Assembly: GCF_013283795.1 (NCBI RefSeq)
Contig: NZ_JABSOD010000014.1
Location: forward strand, 28,711-92,710
Reading direction: 5' to 3'
DNA: 64,000 nucleotides
From: Rheinheimera lutimaris
GTDB taxonomy: Bacteria; Pseudomonadota; Gammaproteobacteria; Enterobacterales; Alteromonadaceae
This document shows, in pieces, positions 34,919 to 43,500 of this stretch; position 1 is the stretch's first letter, and the number at the start of each line of letters is the position of its first letter. The position numbers and the translations under genes are program-made. Below the pieces are notes generated by a model, which was not told the DNA's origin, made no database searches, and was given only the letters and a program-made list of their open reading frames with translations.

Positions 34919-35698
34919 GTGACTGAATACAGAAAGCTTGAAAATCAGCCGCTTAAACTGGTGCTTGTCGAATTTCGTTTTTCGCAGATCCTGCAAATTG
35001 AGCAGTATATTCCGCAACTGCAGGAAGCGTTGCGCAGGCAGTACCCTACGTTCAGAAAAAGTACTGAGCAATCTATCCACGTGCAAGCGGATCAGTTTGA
35101 GATTTCGTCGAGCCATCGCTGGTCATTTATCTCCGGCGATAAAAAACATGCGATAGATATTAGCCAGGATAAGCTGGTGTATTTTACCAATGACTATCCG
35201 CGCTTTGATGGTTTTGCCGATGCGTGCAGAAATGCGCTGCAAACAGTGATTGAAATAGTGGAGCCCTCATTACTTTTACGTATCGGCCTGCGCTACTGCG
35301 ATTTAGTCACCACAGAAAACAACGAGCAGTTTTCTCAGTTGGTTGATGAGAAATTTATTCCAACTGCAACAACGCAAGGCCTTGGCAGCACCCGTCATTT
35401 AAAAACGGAAAATTATATTAAAACCCACACCGGAACCCTGTGTATTCGCTCCTGGTTTGGTGTAATGCCGCTGACTTGCCCACCCGATATTGACAATGTT
35501 CCGGTGCAAATTGTTCGTGATCAGGCTGCTACCGAGCGGTTGATTCTGGATTTTGATCACATCTGGGAAGCGGGCGAGGAGTCGGTAACATTTGCGCTTG
35601 AACAAGCACTGACAAGATTAGATGCCCTGCATGAAGCATCAAGGGCAGCTTTTTGGCAGGTAACCACGGACTATGCGAGGGAAACGAAATGGTCGTAA
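34919..35698 (+). CDS. TIGR04255-like family protein, sporadically distributed
   Basis: The protein has 259 residues, starting with GTG eight bases after AAGGA. It begins with the pattern PLKLVLVEFRFSQILQIEQY, continues WSFISGDKKHAIDISQDKLV and later SLLLRIGLRYCDL, and ends LDFDHIWEAG followed by LDALHEASRAAFWQVTT. This order of beta-rich then helical segments ending in an LHxxxxxxF helix agrees with my memory of the TIGR04255 family, whose function is not established. It overlaps the next gene by ten bases. Its position inside a defence island and the tight three-gene operon suggest a defence or toxin-antitoxin role, as inference only. Confidence 0.6.
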   Translation: MTEYRKLENQPLKLVLVEFRFSQILQIEQYIPQLQEALRRQYPTFRKSTEQSIHVQADQFEISSSHRWSFISGDKKHAIDISQDKLVYFTNDYPRFDGFADACRNALQTVIEIVEPSLLLRIGLRYCDLVTTENNEQFSQLVDEKFIPTATTQGLGSTRHLKTENYIKTHTGTLCIRSWFGVMPLTCPPDIDNVPVQIVRDQAATERLILDFDHIWEAGEESVTFALEQALTRLDALHEASRAAFWQVTTDYARETKWS

Positions 35699-36252
35699 CC
35701 GCAGATGGGTATATTGATTGCCCAGACTGGCAGCAACTAAGCCTCAGTTACCGGCGGATGCCTACGTCCATTAATTTGGTTAAAGACGAGGTTGGCTACG
35801 CTATACCCGGTGTACTAAAAGGCTCTGGTGGCACTGCTACCGTTAGTTACAGCCAGTCGCCCAGTGGTGCAAAGGTGTCTTTTGTTATCAGCAAAGGTAA
35901 TTCGCTTGCCGTAGCGATTGAAAAAATAAGCACCACCTTCGGCTTAACCAAAGAGCAATTGGCTGAGGTTATTGGTAGCACACGTAAGAGTATCTATAAC
36001 TGGATGGATGGCAGCTCAGCACCACGTGTTGCCACACTTAATCGCCTCCATGAGTTACAGCTTACGGCTAATGAGTGGGCTAAGAGTGGCTTACCCAAAC
36101 CAACTGAATTGCTGAACACGCCGGTATTAGAGGGGAAAACCCTGCTTGAACTGCTGCGAAATGGTGCAAACCAAAATACCTTGTTGTTTGCCGGCACCCG
36201 ACTGAGCCTGCAACACCGGCCGGCCAGGTCGCTGGCGGATCCCTTTGCGTAA
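35689..36252 (+). CDS. Helix-turn-helix DNA-binding protein, middle gene of three-gene operon
   Basis: The ATG at 35689 follows GAGGGA and overlaps the end of the previous gene. The 187 residues have an N-terminal 65-residue beta-rich part without assigned fold. An XRE-type helix-turn-helix follows at about 80-130: TTFGLTKEQLAEVIGSTRKS, then IYNWMDGSSAPRVATLNRLH. A helical C-terminus ends in LADPFA. It is probably a regulator or antitoxin of the operon. The domain order (unknown N-domain, then HTH, then C-terminal helices) resembles Xre-type antitoxins of two-gene toxin systems. The flanking genes do not look like known RES toxins. Confidence 0.7.
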   Translation: MVVTADGYIDCPDWQQLSLSYRRMPTSINLVKDEVGYAIPGVLKGSGGTATVSYSQSPSGAKVSFVISKGNSLAVAIEKISTTFGLTKEQLAEVIGSTRKSIYNWMDGSSAPRVATLNRLHELQLTANEWAKSGLPKPTELLNTPVLEGKTLLELLRNGANQNTLLFAGTRLSLQHRPARSLADPFA

Positions 36253-36266
36253 AGGAGGCAACCGGC

Positions 36267-37088
36267 ATGATTGGCAGCGTCCTGGAGCAAAATGGATGGC
36301 AGCAAGGCACACTATTTAGCGACGCTGACGCAATCAGGATTTGTACAGAAATTGGTGCGACAATCAAACAGCCCTTTGTGTTGATTGTCGCCTCGCAATC
36401 CTGTGATATTGCCAACAATAACCTGGAACTGGACCCGCATGTTGAAGTGTATGCGGCAAGGTTAATTGATAAACCGAACGGTAACTACCAGCACAATAAA
36501 AACGCCCGCCTTCTTCACACCAAATTTATTCAGCGTCAGCCCGGCGCGGGTATGTCCTCTGAAAAATACATTGAAATAAAGGCATTCGAAAAGCACTTCG
36601 TGCCTAAAGCGCTTCTGCAAGGGTTCGTTCCTGATACAGATAAACAGATGGAAGAGTACGACGTGCGCAACTTTGCTGATTGGCTGGCCGCGCGTTATTC
36701 CCGCCCTGCACTGCCCACTACGTTTAACAACAGAATTGATGCAGCAGACCCAAGGGGTGCGCTTCGCGACAAGATTAAAAAGGCCAATAGCGTGTTGTCG
36801 GGTATGTATGTTGAAATTCTGCCATTTGCAGAACTTAAAGATACCGAGCAATATCAGGTGAATTTGTTGGGCACCGTACCCGCCGATTTTGATGGCGATT
36901 TAGCTAAAGCAGAAGCGGCACTGACAAAACATGCGGAAATACTGCGCGCTGCCAACATGAACGTTACGCAACGATTACTTAAAGAAGATGAAATATCGCT
37001 GGCGTTGATCCGCAGATTTAAACGGTTTTACTACGATGACCTTTCATACCGCGCTGAGGCACCATTGCCGGCAGAGGTAACCGGCTAA
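36267..37088 (+). CDS. Protein of unknown function, third gene of the TIGR04255-HTH operon
   Basis: Not recognised. The 273 residues have no signal peptide or membrane segment. The start is strongly supported by AAAGGAGG nine bases upstream, overlapping the end of the preceding gene region (14-base gap). Notable stretches are FVLIVASQSCDIANNNLELD near the N-terminus, which has the look of a buried beta strand with a Cys-Asp pair, and LIRRFKRFYYDDLSYRAEAP at the C-terminus. The mix of short strands and helices suggests an alpha/beta enzyme or nucleic-acid-binding protein. It is convergent with vsr. Function should be judged together with the two genes upstream. Confidence 0.55.
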   Translation: MIGSVLEQNGWQQGTLFSDADAIRICTEIGATIKQPFVLIVASQSCDIANNNLELDPHVEVYAARLIDKPNGNYQHNKNARLLHTKFIQRQPGAGMSSEKYIEIKAFEKHFVPKALLQGFVPDTDKQMEEYDVRNFADWLAARYSRPALPTTFNNRIDAADPRGALRDKIKKANSVLSGMYVEILPFAELKDTEQYQVNLLGTVPADFDGDLAKAEAALTKHAEILRAANMNVTQRLLKEDEISLALIRRFKRFYYDDLSYRAEAPLPAEVTG

Positions 37089-37124
37089 CGGAGTTTATCC
37101 GTAATGATGTAAAGCAAGGGCAGT

Positions 37125-37586
37125 TTAGATACTGTCCGCCGGCGGTAGCTCAGCAAATGAGCCGCCGCTGCGGATCCAGTCATTAATTTGTGCTAACAGC
37201 TGTTGTTGCGGCAATCGGGTACGGCCTTTAATGGCGCATTGCCACAGCAACAGTACGCGCCAACCCATCTCGCGCAGTTTGTCTTGTACCATTTCATCAT
37301 GCCGCCTATTGGCGGTGATTTTAGCGCGCCACCAGTCAACGCGGCTTTTCGGCCAGTGAAATTGCGCACAGTTGTGTTGATGCCAGAAACAGCCCTGGAC
37401 AAAAATTACCGCACGGTATTTGGCTAACACCAGGTCGGGTTTGCCCGGCAGTGTTGCCACATTCAGCCGGTAGCGAAAACCGGCGGCATGCAGCTGTTTT
37501 CTCAGCCATATTTCCGGTTGAGTATGCTTGTTTTTAATTGCCGCCATGTTGCGGCTGCGGGTGGCGACATCATGTACGTCGGTCAA
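37125..37586 (-). CDS. vsr: Very short patch repair endonuclease (Vsr)
   Basis: The product nicks 5' of T:G mismatches that arise when 5-methylcytosine deaminates. Family motifs are DVHDVATRSRNMAAIKNKHT, LPGKPDLVLAKYRAVIFVQG followed by CFWHQHNC (catalytic Asp and the zinc-binding His/Cys set), and WRVLLLWQCAIKGRTRL. The start is ambiguous. A TTG at 37586 begins exactly where family members begin (M-x-DVHDxATRS), 11 bases after the dcm stop. A GTG at 37628 would overlap dcm by 32 bases and lacks a ribosome site. Pairing with a cytosine-C5 methyltransferase is typical. Confidence 0.92.
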   Translation of the reverse strand: MTDVHDVATRSRNMAAIKNKHTQPEIWLRKQLHAAGFRYRLNVATLPGKPDLVLAKYRAVIFVQGCFWHQHNCAQFHWPKSRVDWWRAKITANRRHDEMVQDKLREMGWRVLLLWQCAIKGRTRLPQQQLLAQINDWIRSGGSFAELPPADSI

Positions 37587-37596
37587 GGCGCATCCG

Positions 37597-38898
37597 TCAG
37601 GCGGCGTTGTTTTTGCGCGCTTGCGCACTGTTGATAAAACGCATCATCGCTTGTGCCACGGCGTCGACTACTTTGACACACACCGAGTTACCAAACTGCT
37701 TGTAAATCTGGCCGTGCGATACCGCATCAACAATAAATTGCTCCGGAAAGCCCTGCAACCTGGCGCATTCTCTGGGTGTAAGCTTGCGCGGATTTTTACC
37801 CAAAGCGGTTTGTTCAATCAGAATTTCCGAACCGTCTTTGTAGTATCTGGCGCTAATGGTATTGGTGTAGGCATCTTCTGCGCTAAACAACGAATAACCA
37901 AAGCCATTACCCTTTTGCTGATGTTCTGCTTTGCGCTTTTGGTGCCCGGCCCATAACTTATCAGAAATGGTGTATCGGTCTTGTGCCCCTGTCAGGCCGG
38001 ATAAATCCTGCAAAATATCACCGACGCGGGTTGGGGTTTTCGGTGCTTGCGGCCATTGGAACAGTGAAGCAAAATCCAGCTCACCAAAATGGTTTTTATC
38101 AAAGCCGACAATAAACACCCGCTCGCGGTTTTGCGGCGCACCAAAATCTGCGGCCCGCAGCACTTTAAAATCAACCCAATAATTCAGCTTGTCAGATAAC
38201 GCATGGCGCGCTTCTTCGCTGAGCGGGATATCATCCGGCACGGCGTCGCTGTGCTCACCGCGTAAAATTTGTAAGATGGTTTTTAAAGTACGGCCTTTGT
38301 CATGGCCTTTTAGCTGTTTTACGTTTTCCAGCAAAAACGCTTTCGGCCGTTTTTCGACTAAAATACGCTGGATCTCAAAAAACATGGTGCCGCGGGTATC
38401 GCTAAAGCCTTTTTTTAACCCAGCCTGGCTAAAGGCCTGGCACGGAAAGCCGCCGAGCAAAATGTCATGGTCCGGAATATCACGGGCGCTTATTTGGGTA
38501 ATGTCACCGTTAGGGATTTCACCATAGTTCGCGGCATAGGTTTTTTGCGCAAACTTATCCCACTCCGAGGTAAACACACACTTACCGCCGGCCCGCTGAA
38601 ACGGCAGGCGAATACCGCCAATACCGGCAAATAAATCAATAAACCTGAAGCTGCTTTTATCATCTGTGCGAAACGGCGCCTCTGCAAATTCTTGTGCCAG
38701 TTGGTTTCCGAGATTTTCTATTGCATCAATTTTGTTTTGTGTTGGCATGTGTTCACCTGTTTCCCAGCCTCTGATTGTCCTCTCACCGGCTTTGCCAAGC
38801 CCTAATAAATTGGCAAATTCAGTGCGGCCCAGTCCCAGTTTTTCGCGTGTACTTTTTATTCTTTCTGCTATAGCATCAATTTCATCAGCGTTTTTCAT
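37597..38898 (-). CDS. dcm: DNA (cytosine-5) methyltransferase with N-terminal HTH
   Basis: The product has 433 residues. Residues 1-70 form an XRE-type HTH (LGLGRTEFANLLGLGKAGER then TIRGWETGEHMPT) that can act as an autoregulator, as in EcoRII- and SsoII-type enzymes. The catalytic domain starts at about 84 with motif I DLFAGIGG. It carries the catalytic Cys153 in GGFPCQAFSQAG (motif IV), ENVKQLKGH (VI), QNRERVFIVG (VIII) and the final QFGNSVCVKVVDA (X). The target-recognition region at about 280-360 is variable. It is divergent from the McrB-like gene and followed by vsr. The DNA target is not readable, but LlaJI-type partners nearby suggest it is the protective methylase of that restriction module. 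Confidence 0.95.
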   Translation of the reverse strand: MKNADEIDAIAERIKSTREKLGLGRTEFANLLGLGKAGERTIRGWETGEHMPTQNKIDAIENLGNQLAQEFAEAPFRTDDKSSFRFIDLFAGIGGIRLPFQRAGGKCVFTSEWDKFAQKTYAANYGEIPNGDITQISARDIPDHDILLGGFPCQAFSQAGLKKGFSDTRGTMFFEIQRILVEKRPKAFLLENVKQLKGHDKGRTLKTILQILRGEHSDAVPDDIPLSEEARHALSDKLNYWVDFKVLRAADFGAPQNRERVFIVGFDKNHFGELDFASLFQWPQAPKTPTRVGDILQDLSGLTGAQDRYTISDKLWAGHQKRKAEHQQKGNGFGYSLFSAEDAYTNTISARYYKDGSEILIEQTALGKNPRKLTPRECARLQGFPEQFIVDAVSHGQIYKQFGNSVCVKVVDAVAQAMMRFINSAQARKNNAA

Positions 38899-38977
38899 TT
38901 TACAAATCTTATCCGGTTTTTATCCTGGCGAGATTATCACTGTATAAATGATCAGACAAGTAATTTGAGAGGGAACT
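38899..38977. promoter_or_regulatory. Divergent control region between HTH-dcm and McrB-like gene
   Basis: A TATAAA at 38943-38948 could be the -10 of the plus-strand restriction genes. TTATCCGG and TTATCCTGG just upstream are repeated half-site-like words that could bind the HTH of the methyltransferase. A short shared control region suits methylase-first expression. Confidence 0.35.
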
Positions 38978-40672
38978 TTGCTTAAAAATTTGGAAAATAT
39001 AATAGCATCCTGCCGTGCCAGGTTCGACGCACTGCCGCACTCTTCGGACATTAGGCTGGACAACAGCATCGCAGCAGAACTTAAGATGGCATTGGAAAAA
39101 GTTGATGCAAAATCCAGTATTGTTGTTCATCCATTTTCCATCCAGATGATTAACTCAGACCACATAAGAGCTGATCTGCCGACATCATCTCTTTGGTATG
39201 GGGACTGTTTTCATCTGCTATCAGCTGCACTTGATGAATACAAAGACAAGTTAGAAGAACTTAAACAACTGGTCAAAGAACAGGGTGCAACACCCGGCGA
39301 AATTAGCGAATACCTGAAAAAATTACCCTCAGCCGACTGGAATTCGGCCAATGACCCCATAGCACAGAGTTTTGTAAAAGCTGTTGCTCAGCTTTTTCCT
39401 GAACAAGAAGAAAAACTACTGTTTATTAAATTCTTGTCCGATAAAAACTGGTGGTTTAAACAACAAAAGCAAAGCTCAGCAACCCAAGGCAAAACACTGG
39501 ACAGATCTGATGTATACGACTCCTGCCTTGCACTTGCTTGCCGTGTTGTGGTGAATAACTCCGCTAAACTGCTGAACGTAATTAAAGCTTTTAAATCCAG
39601 CCCCGCATTACGCACGCGGTTCAGCGAATTGCAAAAACAAGAAGAAACCATGATCACTGCAACACGCTCAGCGACTGAACAGGTATGTGCTGAGAATGTA
39701 ATTTACTACGGTGCACCCGGCGTTGGTAAAAGCCACCAGATAGAGCAAAAATGCCATGACGCCAATAGCTTCAAAATGGTATTCCACCCTGATACTCAAT
39801 ATAGCGATTTTGTTGGCTGCTTGAAGCCTTCTATGCTTAAAGACACCGTAAGCTATGCGTTTCGGCCAGGCCCCTTTACACGGGCAATTGTCAGGGCTTA
39901 CAACGAACCGGATACTCACATTTATCTGGTGATAGAAGAAATAAACCGAGCCGCAGCAGCGGCTGTATTCGGCGAGATATTTTTACTTCTGGATAGAGAC
40001 AATACTGGGGCAGGCAAATATGCAGTTACATTGTCAGATCCTGATCTGCTGCAACATTTTAATACTGAAGCACCATCAGCAATAGTAAACGAAAAGCTGA
40101 GACTACCACCAAATCTGTCCATATATGCCACAATGAATAGTAGCGACCAAGCCGTAATGCCGCTTGATACCGCATTTAAAAGGCGTTGGCGATTCGAGTA
40201 TGTAGCGATTGATTTTTCAGTATCGCCAGCCGGAGAATTCATCATTCCGTTAAGTGATACGTCAGAAGGGATCCGGATCAGCTGGGCTAATTTCGCTAGA
40301 GAAATCAATGAAGCACTTGAAAATAGTGGCATACCGGAAGACAGATTATTAGGTCCCTGGTTTCTGTCTGCAAATGAGCTCGCTGATGAGCAGTCCAGCC
40401 TGAATGCGTTACGAGGCAAAGTGCTGTTGTATCTGTGGGATGACGTATTGCGACATGGCGAGCAGAAAGTATTGTTTCACAGCGATATAAAGAATTTCGG
40501 CAATTTGGTCAGTCGGCTTAATAGTCACCAGCCCATTTTTAACCAAAAAATTGAAGATAAGTTAAAAGCTAAAGATTCTACTATCCGCTTGGCAGACAAT
40601 GAAAGTAATGCGGAGTTACCAACTGATGGCAATGCAGCAGATCAGTTTCCGGCTGATGACCAGAGCCTGTGA
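38978..40672 (+). CDS. McrB-like AAA+ NTPase of a methylcytosine/LlaJI-type restriction system
   Basis: The product has 564 residues and uses a TTG start with GAGAGG about six bases upstream. The N-terminal 235 residues are a helical region with no assigned fold, the place where McrB relatives carry their DNA-recognition domain. The AAA+ domain has Walker A GAPGVGKS at 245-252, Walker B VIEEINRA at 318-325 and the McrB-specific MNSSDQAVMPLDTAFKRRWR near 373. McrB-type motors use GTP or ATP to drive a partner nuclease. The partner gene follows with overlap (GTG/TGA). The nearby 5-methylcytosine methylase makes a LlaJI-like type II arrangement (motor R1 plus nuclease R2) more likely than an McrBC system attacking methylated DNA. 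Confidence 0.88.
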   Translation: MLKNLENIIASCRARFDALPHSSDIRLDNSIAAELKMALEKVDAKSSIVVHPFSIQMINSDHIRADLPTSSLWYGDCFHLLSAALDEYKDKLEELKQLVKEQGATPGEISEYLKKLPSADWNSANDPIAQSFVKAVAQLFPEQEEKLLFIKFLSDKNWWFKQQKQSSATQGKTLDRSDVYDSCLALACRVVVNNSAKLLNVIKAFKSSPALRTRFSELQKQEETMITATRSATEQVCAENVIYYGAPGVGKSHQIEQKCHDANSFKMVFHPDTQYSDFVGCLKPSMLKDTVSYAFRPGPFTRAIVRAYNEPDTHIYLVIEEINRAAAAAVFGEIFLLLDRDNTGAGKYAVTLSDPDLLQHFNTEAPSAIVNEKLRLPPNLSIYATMNSSDQAVMPLDTAFKRRWRFEYVAIDFSVSPAGEFIIPLSDTSEGIRISWANFAREINEALENSGIPEDRLLGPWFLSANELADEQSSLNALRGKVLLYLWDDVLRHGEQKVLFHSDIKNFGNLVSRLNSHQPIFNQKIEDKLKAKDSTIRLADNESNAELPTDGNAADQFPADDQSL

Positions 40673-41934
40673 ATCTGATGGGTTGGCAAATATCGACCTT
40701 TGAGGACAGAACACCTGTCGCCGGATTACCCGCTCCAGTCGCTGCGCTCATACAGTCACATGACCTAACAACCAGTTCCGGCGATAAAGTCAGCTTCTGT
40801 GGCGTATTGATTGCAAAAAATAGCCTGAACCTGTTTGTGCCGAGAAACTCCGCCCGCTCAGTCAACGGGGAGGATCAGCAATACCTTACCCCACTTATGA
40901 TGCATGCACTGAGAAAGTACCATCACAGGTTCAAAAGTGGCTTAACAAATAATGACAACGGCATCGGCTTTGTAGGAACTGAAAAACTGTCTTTGGTATA
41001 CCAACTACTTGAAGATTATCAAAAATTTGGTATCTACAGAAGGCGCAGCACCATCAAAGTCGTCAACACCGGAAAACCTGATTGGAGCAAAACAATTAGT
41101 AAGTTCGTCCCGGTATCAAGTGCCGGCAACATTGTTTACACCGATTACATCGGCTCTAAACACAAGTATTCTGCAGACTTTGAGATAGCCAAAATTCATG
41201 CCTTCCTGATCAAACGCCTTGATACGCGATATGCATTGATGTTTAAAGGTAAAAGCATTTTCACTGATCATAGTTTGCCAAAACCATCATCAATCAAAAC
41301 CAGCTATATGCTGGCAAAATTAGAAACAGAGCTTAAGAGTGTATATTCAAACAGGGATATATGGTTGATTAAGAATCTGATAACCCTACTGAAACAGGAA
41401 TACGGCCAGCTTGAAACCACAACGGTAATAGGTATCAAATACTTTCATGTTATGTGGGAGCATATGCTAAGTCAGGTGTTAAGTAATGTCGTGAATCTTA
41501 ATGGAGAGTTGCCTACTCCGGCTTATCTGAATACCGATAACCAGCTTGTACCCGCCAAAAATAAAGGCCAGAGAACTGATATCATTCTGGCGTCCGCTGA
41601 CAACGCTACACACACAATCGTTGATGCAAAATACTATGATGCAACCAATGCGACCGGGGCGCCTGGCTGGCAAGATCTGGTAAAACAATTTTTCTACGCC
41701 AAGGCTCTGGAGTTTGTGTACCCAAACAGCAGGATAAAAAATGCGTTCATTTTCCCCGGAAGCAAAGCGGCATACAAAACAGTTCATATGCAGGATAGGA
41801 AATCTAACAACACCTTAGATTCGCTCTACCCACCTATTCACTGCTTCTATATTGACCCACTAATTGTCCTCAACAGCTTTAACTCTGATAACAAGTTAAA
41901 AGAATTAACACAGCAGCTACTCCAGCCGTCATAA
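40669..41934 (+). CDS. LlaJI-family restriction endonuclease subunit
   Basis: The product has 421 residues from a GTG that overlaps the upstream stop; an ATG at 40678 is an alternative. The C-terminal third carries a PD-(D/E)xK nuclease core: [20 protein letters not shown] then [13 protein letters not shown] (Asp, then D-A-K). [17 protein letters not shown] upstream completes a pattern I recall from the LlaJI R2 family, and [20 protein letters not shown] follows the active site. The N-terminal 200 residues have no assigned fold. It should form the cleavage partner of the McrB-like motor. The stop overlaps the convergent gabD stop by six bases, the right edge of the defence island. Confidence 0.82.
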   Translation: MNLMGWQISTFEDRTPVAGLPAPVAALIQSHDLTTSSGDKVSFCGVLIAKNSLNLFVPRNSARSVNGEDQQYLTPLMMHALRKYHHRFKSGLTNNDNGIGFVGTEKLSLVYQLLEDYQKFGIYRRRSTIKVVNTGKPDWSKTISKFVPVSSAGNIVYTDYIGSKHKYSADFEIAKIHAFLIKRLDTRYALMFKGKSIFTDHSLPKPSSIKTSYMLAKLETELKSVYSNRDIWLIKNLITLLKQEYGQLETTTVIGIKYFHVMWEHMLSQVLSNVVNLNGELPTPAYLNTDNQLVPAKNKGQRTDIILASADNATHTIVDAKYYDATNATGAPGWQDLVKQFFYAKALEFVYPNSRIKNAFIFPGSKAAYKTVHMQDRKSNNTLDSLYPPIHCFYIDPLIVLNSFNSDNKLKELTQQLLQPS

Positions 41935-43389
41935 CCCGCCCAAACACAGGTATTTTAAATTGGTGTAATCATCCAAGCCATATTTAGAGCCTTCACGGCC
42001 ATAACCGGACTGCTTGATGCCGCCAAAAGGCGCTGCAGCATTGGAGACAATGCCTTCGTTAATACCAACCATGCCAAACTGCAGCGCCTGCGCCACACGA
42101 AACACGCGGCCGATATCACGGCTGTAAAAATATGCAGCTAAACCATATTCGGTGCTATTGGCCAGCTCAATCGCCTGTTGCTCAGTATCAAACGCCATTA
42201 GCGCCGCTACCGGGCCGAAGATTTCCTCCTTGCTGATAGCCATACCGGCGTTAACATCGCTGATTAAGGTTGGCTGAAAAAACTGTTTGCCGGCGCTGTG
42301 TTTGCTGCCGCCTAACAGCACTTTTGCACCATCGTCCAGTGCGCTTTGCAGCAACTTTTCTACTTTCTCTACCGCTTTATTGTCGATTAAAGGCCCGATT
42401 TGACTGTCGCCTGCTAAACCATCACCTACTTTAAGCTGCGTAACCGCAATAGCCAGTTTATCGGCAAAGGCCTGATACACGCTTTGCTGCACTAAAATAC
42501 GGTTGGCACAAACACAGGTTTGGCCGGCGTTGCGAAACTTGGCGGCCATCAGGCCCTGTACTGCTGCGTCTAAATCGGCATCGTCAAACACGATAAAGGG
42601 TGCGTTGCCGCCCAGCTCCATCGACACCCGTTTTACACTGTCAGCACATTGCTTAAGCAATTGCTTACCCACAGCAGTAGAGCCGGTAAAGCTGAATTTG
42701 GCTACCTTGACGTGCTGTGTTAACACTTCGCCAATGGCTTTGGCGTCTGTTCCCACCACCACATTAAACACCCCGGCAGGAATGCCGGCCTGATGGGCTA
42801 ATTCGGCCAGCGCCAATGCAGATAAAGGGGTTTGGTGGGCTGGCTTGACAATAAAAGTGCAGCCGGCAGCCAACGCCGCAGCCGCTTTGCGGGCTAACAT
42901 GGCATTGGGAAAGTTCCACGGAGTTATCGCCGCCACAACACCGACAGGCTGGCGTTGCACAATAATGCGTTTATCGTTGGAGGGTGCCGGTATGGTATCG
43001 CCGTATAAGCGTTTGGCCTCTTCAGCAAACCATTGCAAATATGAGGCGCCATAAGCAATTTCACCTTTGGCTTCGCTAAGTGGTTTACCTTGCTCCAACG
43101 TGAGTAAGCGGGCTAAATCATCCTGATGCTGCATTACCAGCTGATACCAGGCTTGCAGCAGCTGCGCCCGCTCTGCAGCCGGTTTGGCAGCCCAGTCGGC
43201 AAAGGCGTTGTCTGCTGCCAGCACGGCTTGTTCTGCCTCGTTGGCGCCAGCGATGGCAACACTGGCGAGTAATTGCTGATTGGCCGGATTTACCACATCA
43301 AAAGTATCAGTGTGCGATAACCAATCGCCATTGATGTAGGAGCCCTGTTTAATCAGGGTTTTATCTATCTGTTGCATGATCTGCTGCAT
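41929..43389 (-). CDS. gabD: NAD(P)-dependent succinate-semialdehyde dehydrogenase
   Basis: The product oxidises succinate semialdehyde to succinate, the last step of GABA breakdown. It has 486 residues, the usual size. Aldehyde dehydrogenase landmarks are the catalytic Cys in [13 protein letters not shown], the Glu in [17 protein letters not shown], the nucleotide-binding [13 protein letters not shown] and the PWNFPNAM segment. The C-terminal [19 protein letters not shown] is typical of GabD. GGAG precedes the first ATG (43389) at six bases. No gabT lies next to it. Broader aldehyde substrates cannot be excluded from sequence. Confidence 0.9.
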   Translation of the reverse strand: MQQIMQQIDKTLIKQGSYINGDWLSHTDTFDVVNPANQQLLASVAIAGANEAEQAVLAADNAFADWAAKPAAERAQLLQAWYQLVMQHQDDLARLLTLEQGKPLSEAKGEIAYGASYLQWFAEEAKRLYGDTIPAPSNDKRIIVQRQPVGVVAAITPWNFPNAMLARKAAAALAAGCTFIVKPAHQTPLSALALAELAHQAGIPAGVFNVVVGTDAKAIGEVLTQHVKVAKFSFTGSTAVGKQLLKQCADSVKRVSMELGGNAPFIVFDDADLDAAVQGLMAAKFRNAGQTCVCANRILVQQSVYQAFADKLAIAVTQLKVGDGLAGDSQIGPLIDNKAVEKVEKLLQSALDDGAKVLLGGSKHSAGKQFFQPTLISDVNAGMAISKEEIFGPVAALMAFDTEQQAIELANSTEYGLAAYFYSRDIGRVFRVAQALQFGMVGINEGIVSNAAAPFGGIKQSGYGREGSKYGLDDYTNLKYLCLGGL

Positions 43390-43455
43390 ACGTCACTCCG
43401 CTTAGCTGAGGCTGTAACTGCATGTTAGCACACAGAGGTGAACACTAAATTAAAC

Positions 43456-43482
43456 AAACGGCGGGCAAAGGCCCGCCGTTTT
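43456..43482 (-). terminator. Intrinsic terminator of the TonB-dependent receptor gene
   Basis: AACGGCGGGC and GCCCGCCGTT pair around a short AAAG loop. On the minus strand the stem runs into TTTGTTTAATTT. It lies about 20 bases after the receptor stop. Confidence 0.82.
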
Positions 43483-43500
43483 CAGTATCAGGCTGGCGGA

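Noticed and set aside
38978..41934. McrB-like plus LlaJI-like pair first read as a plain McrBC type IV system
   Set aside because: The second protein carries the LlaJI-type D...DAK core and lies opposite a 5-methylcytosine methylase, so a LlaJI-type type II system fits better; a methyl-dependent activity is not fully excluded.
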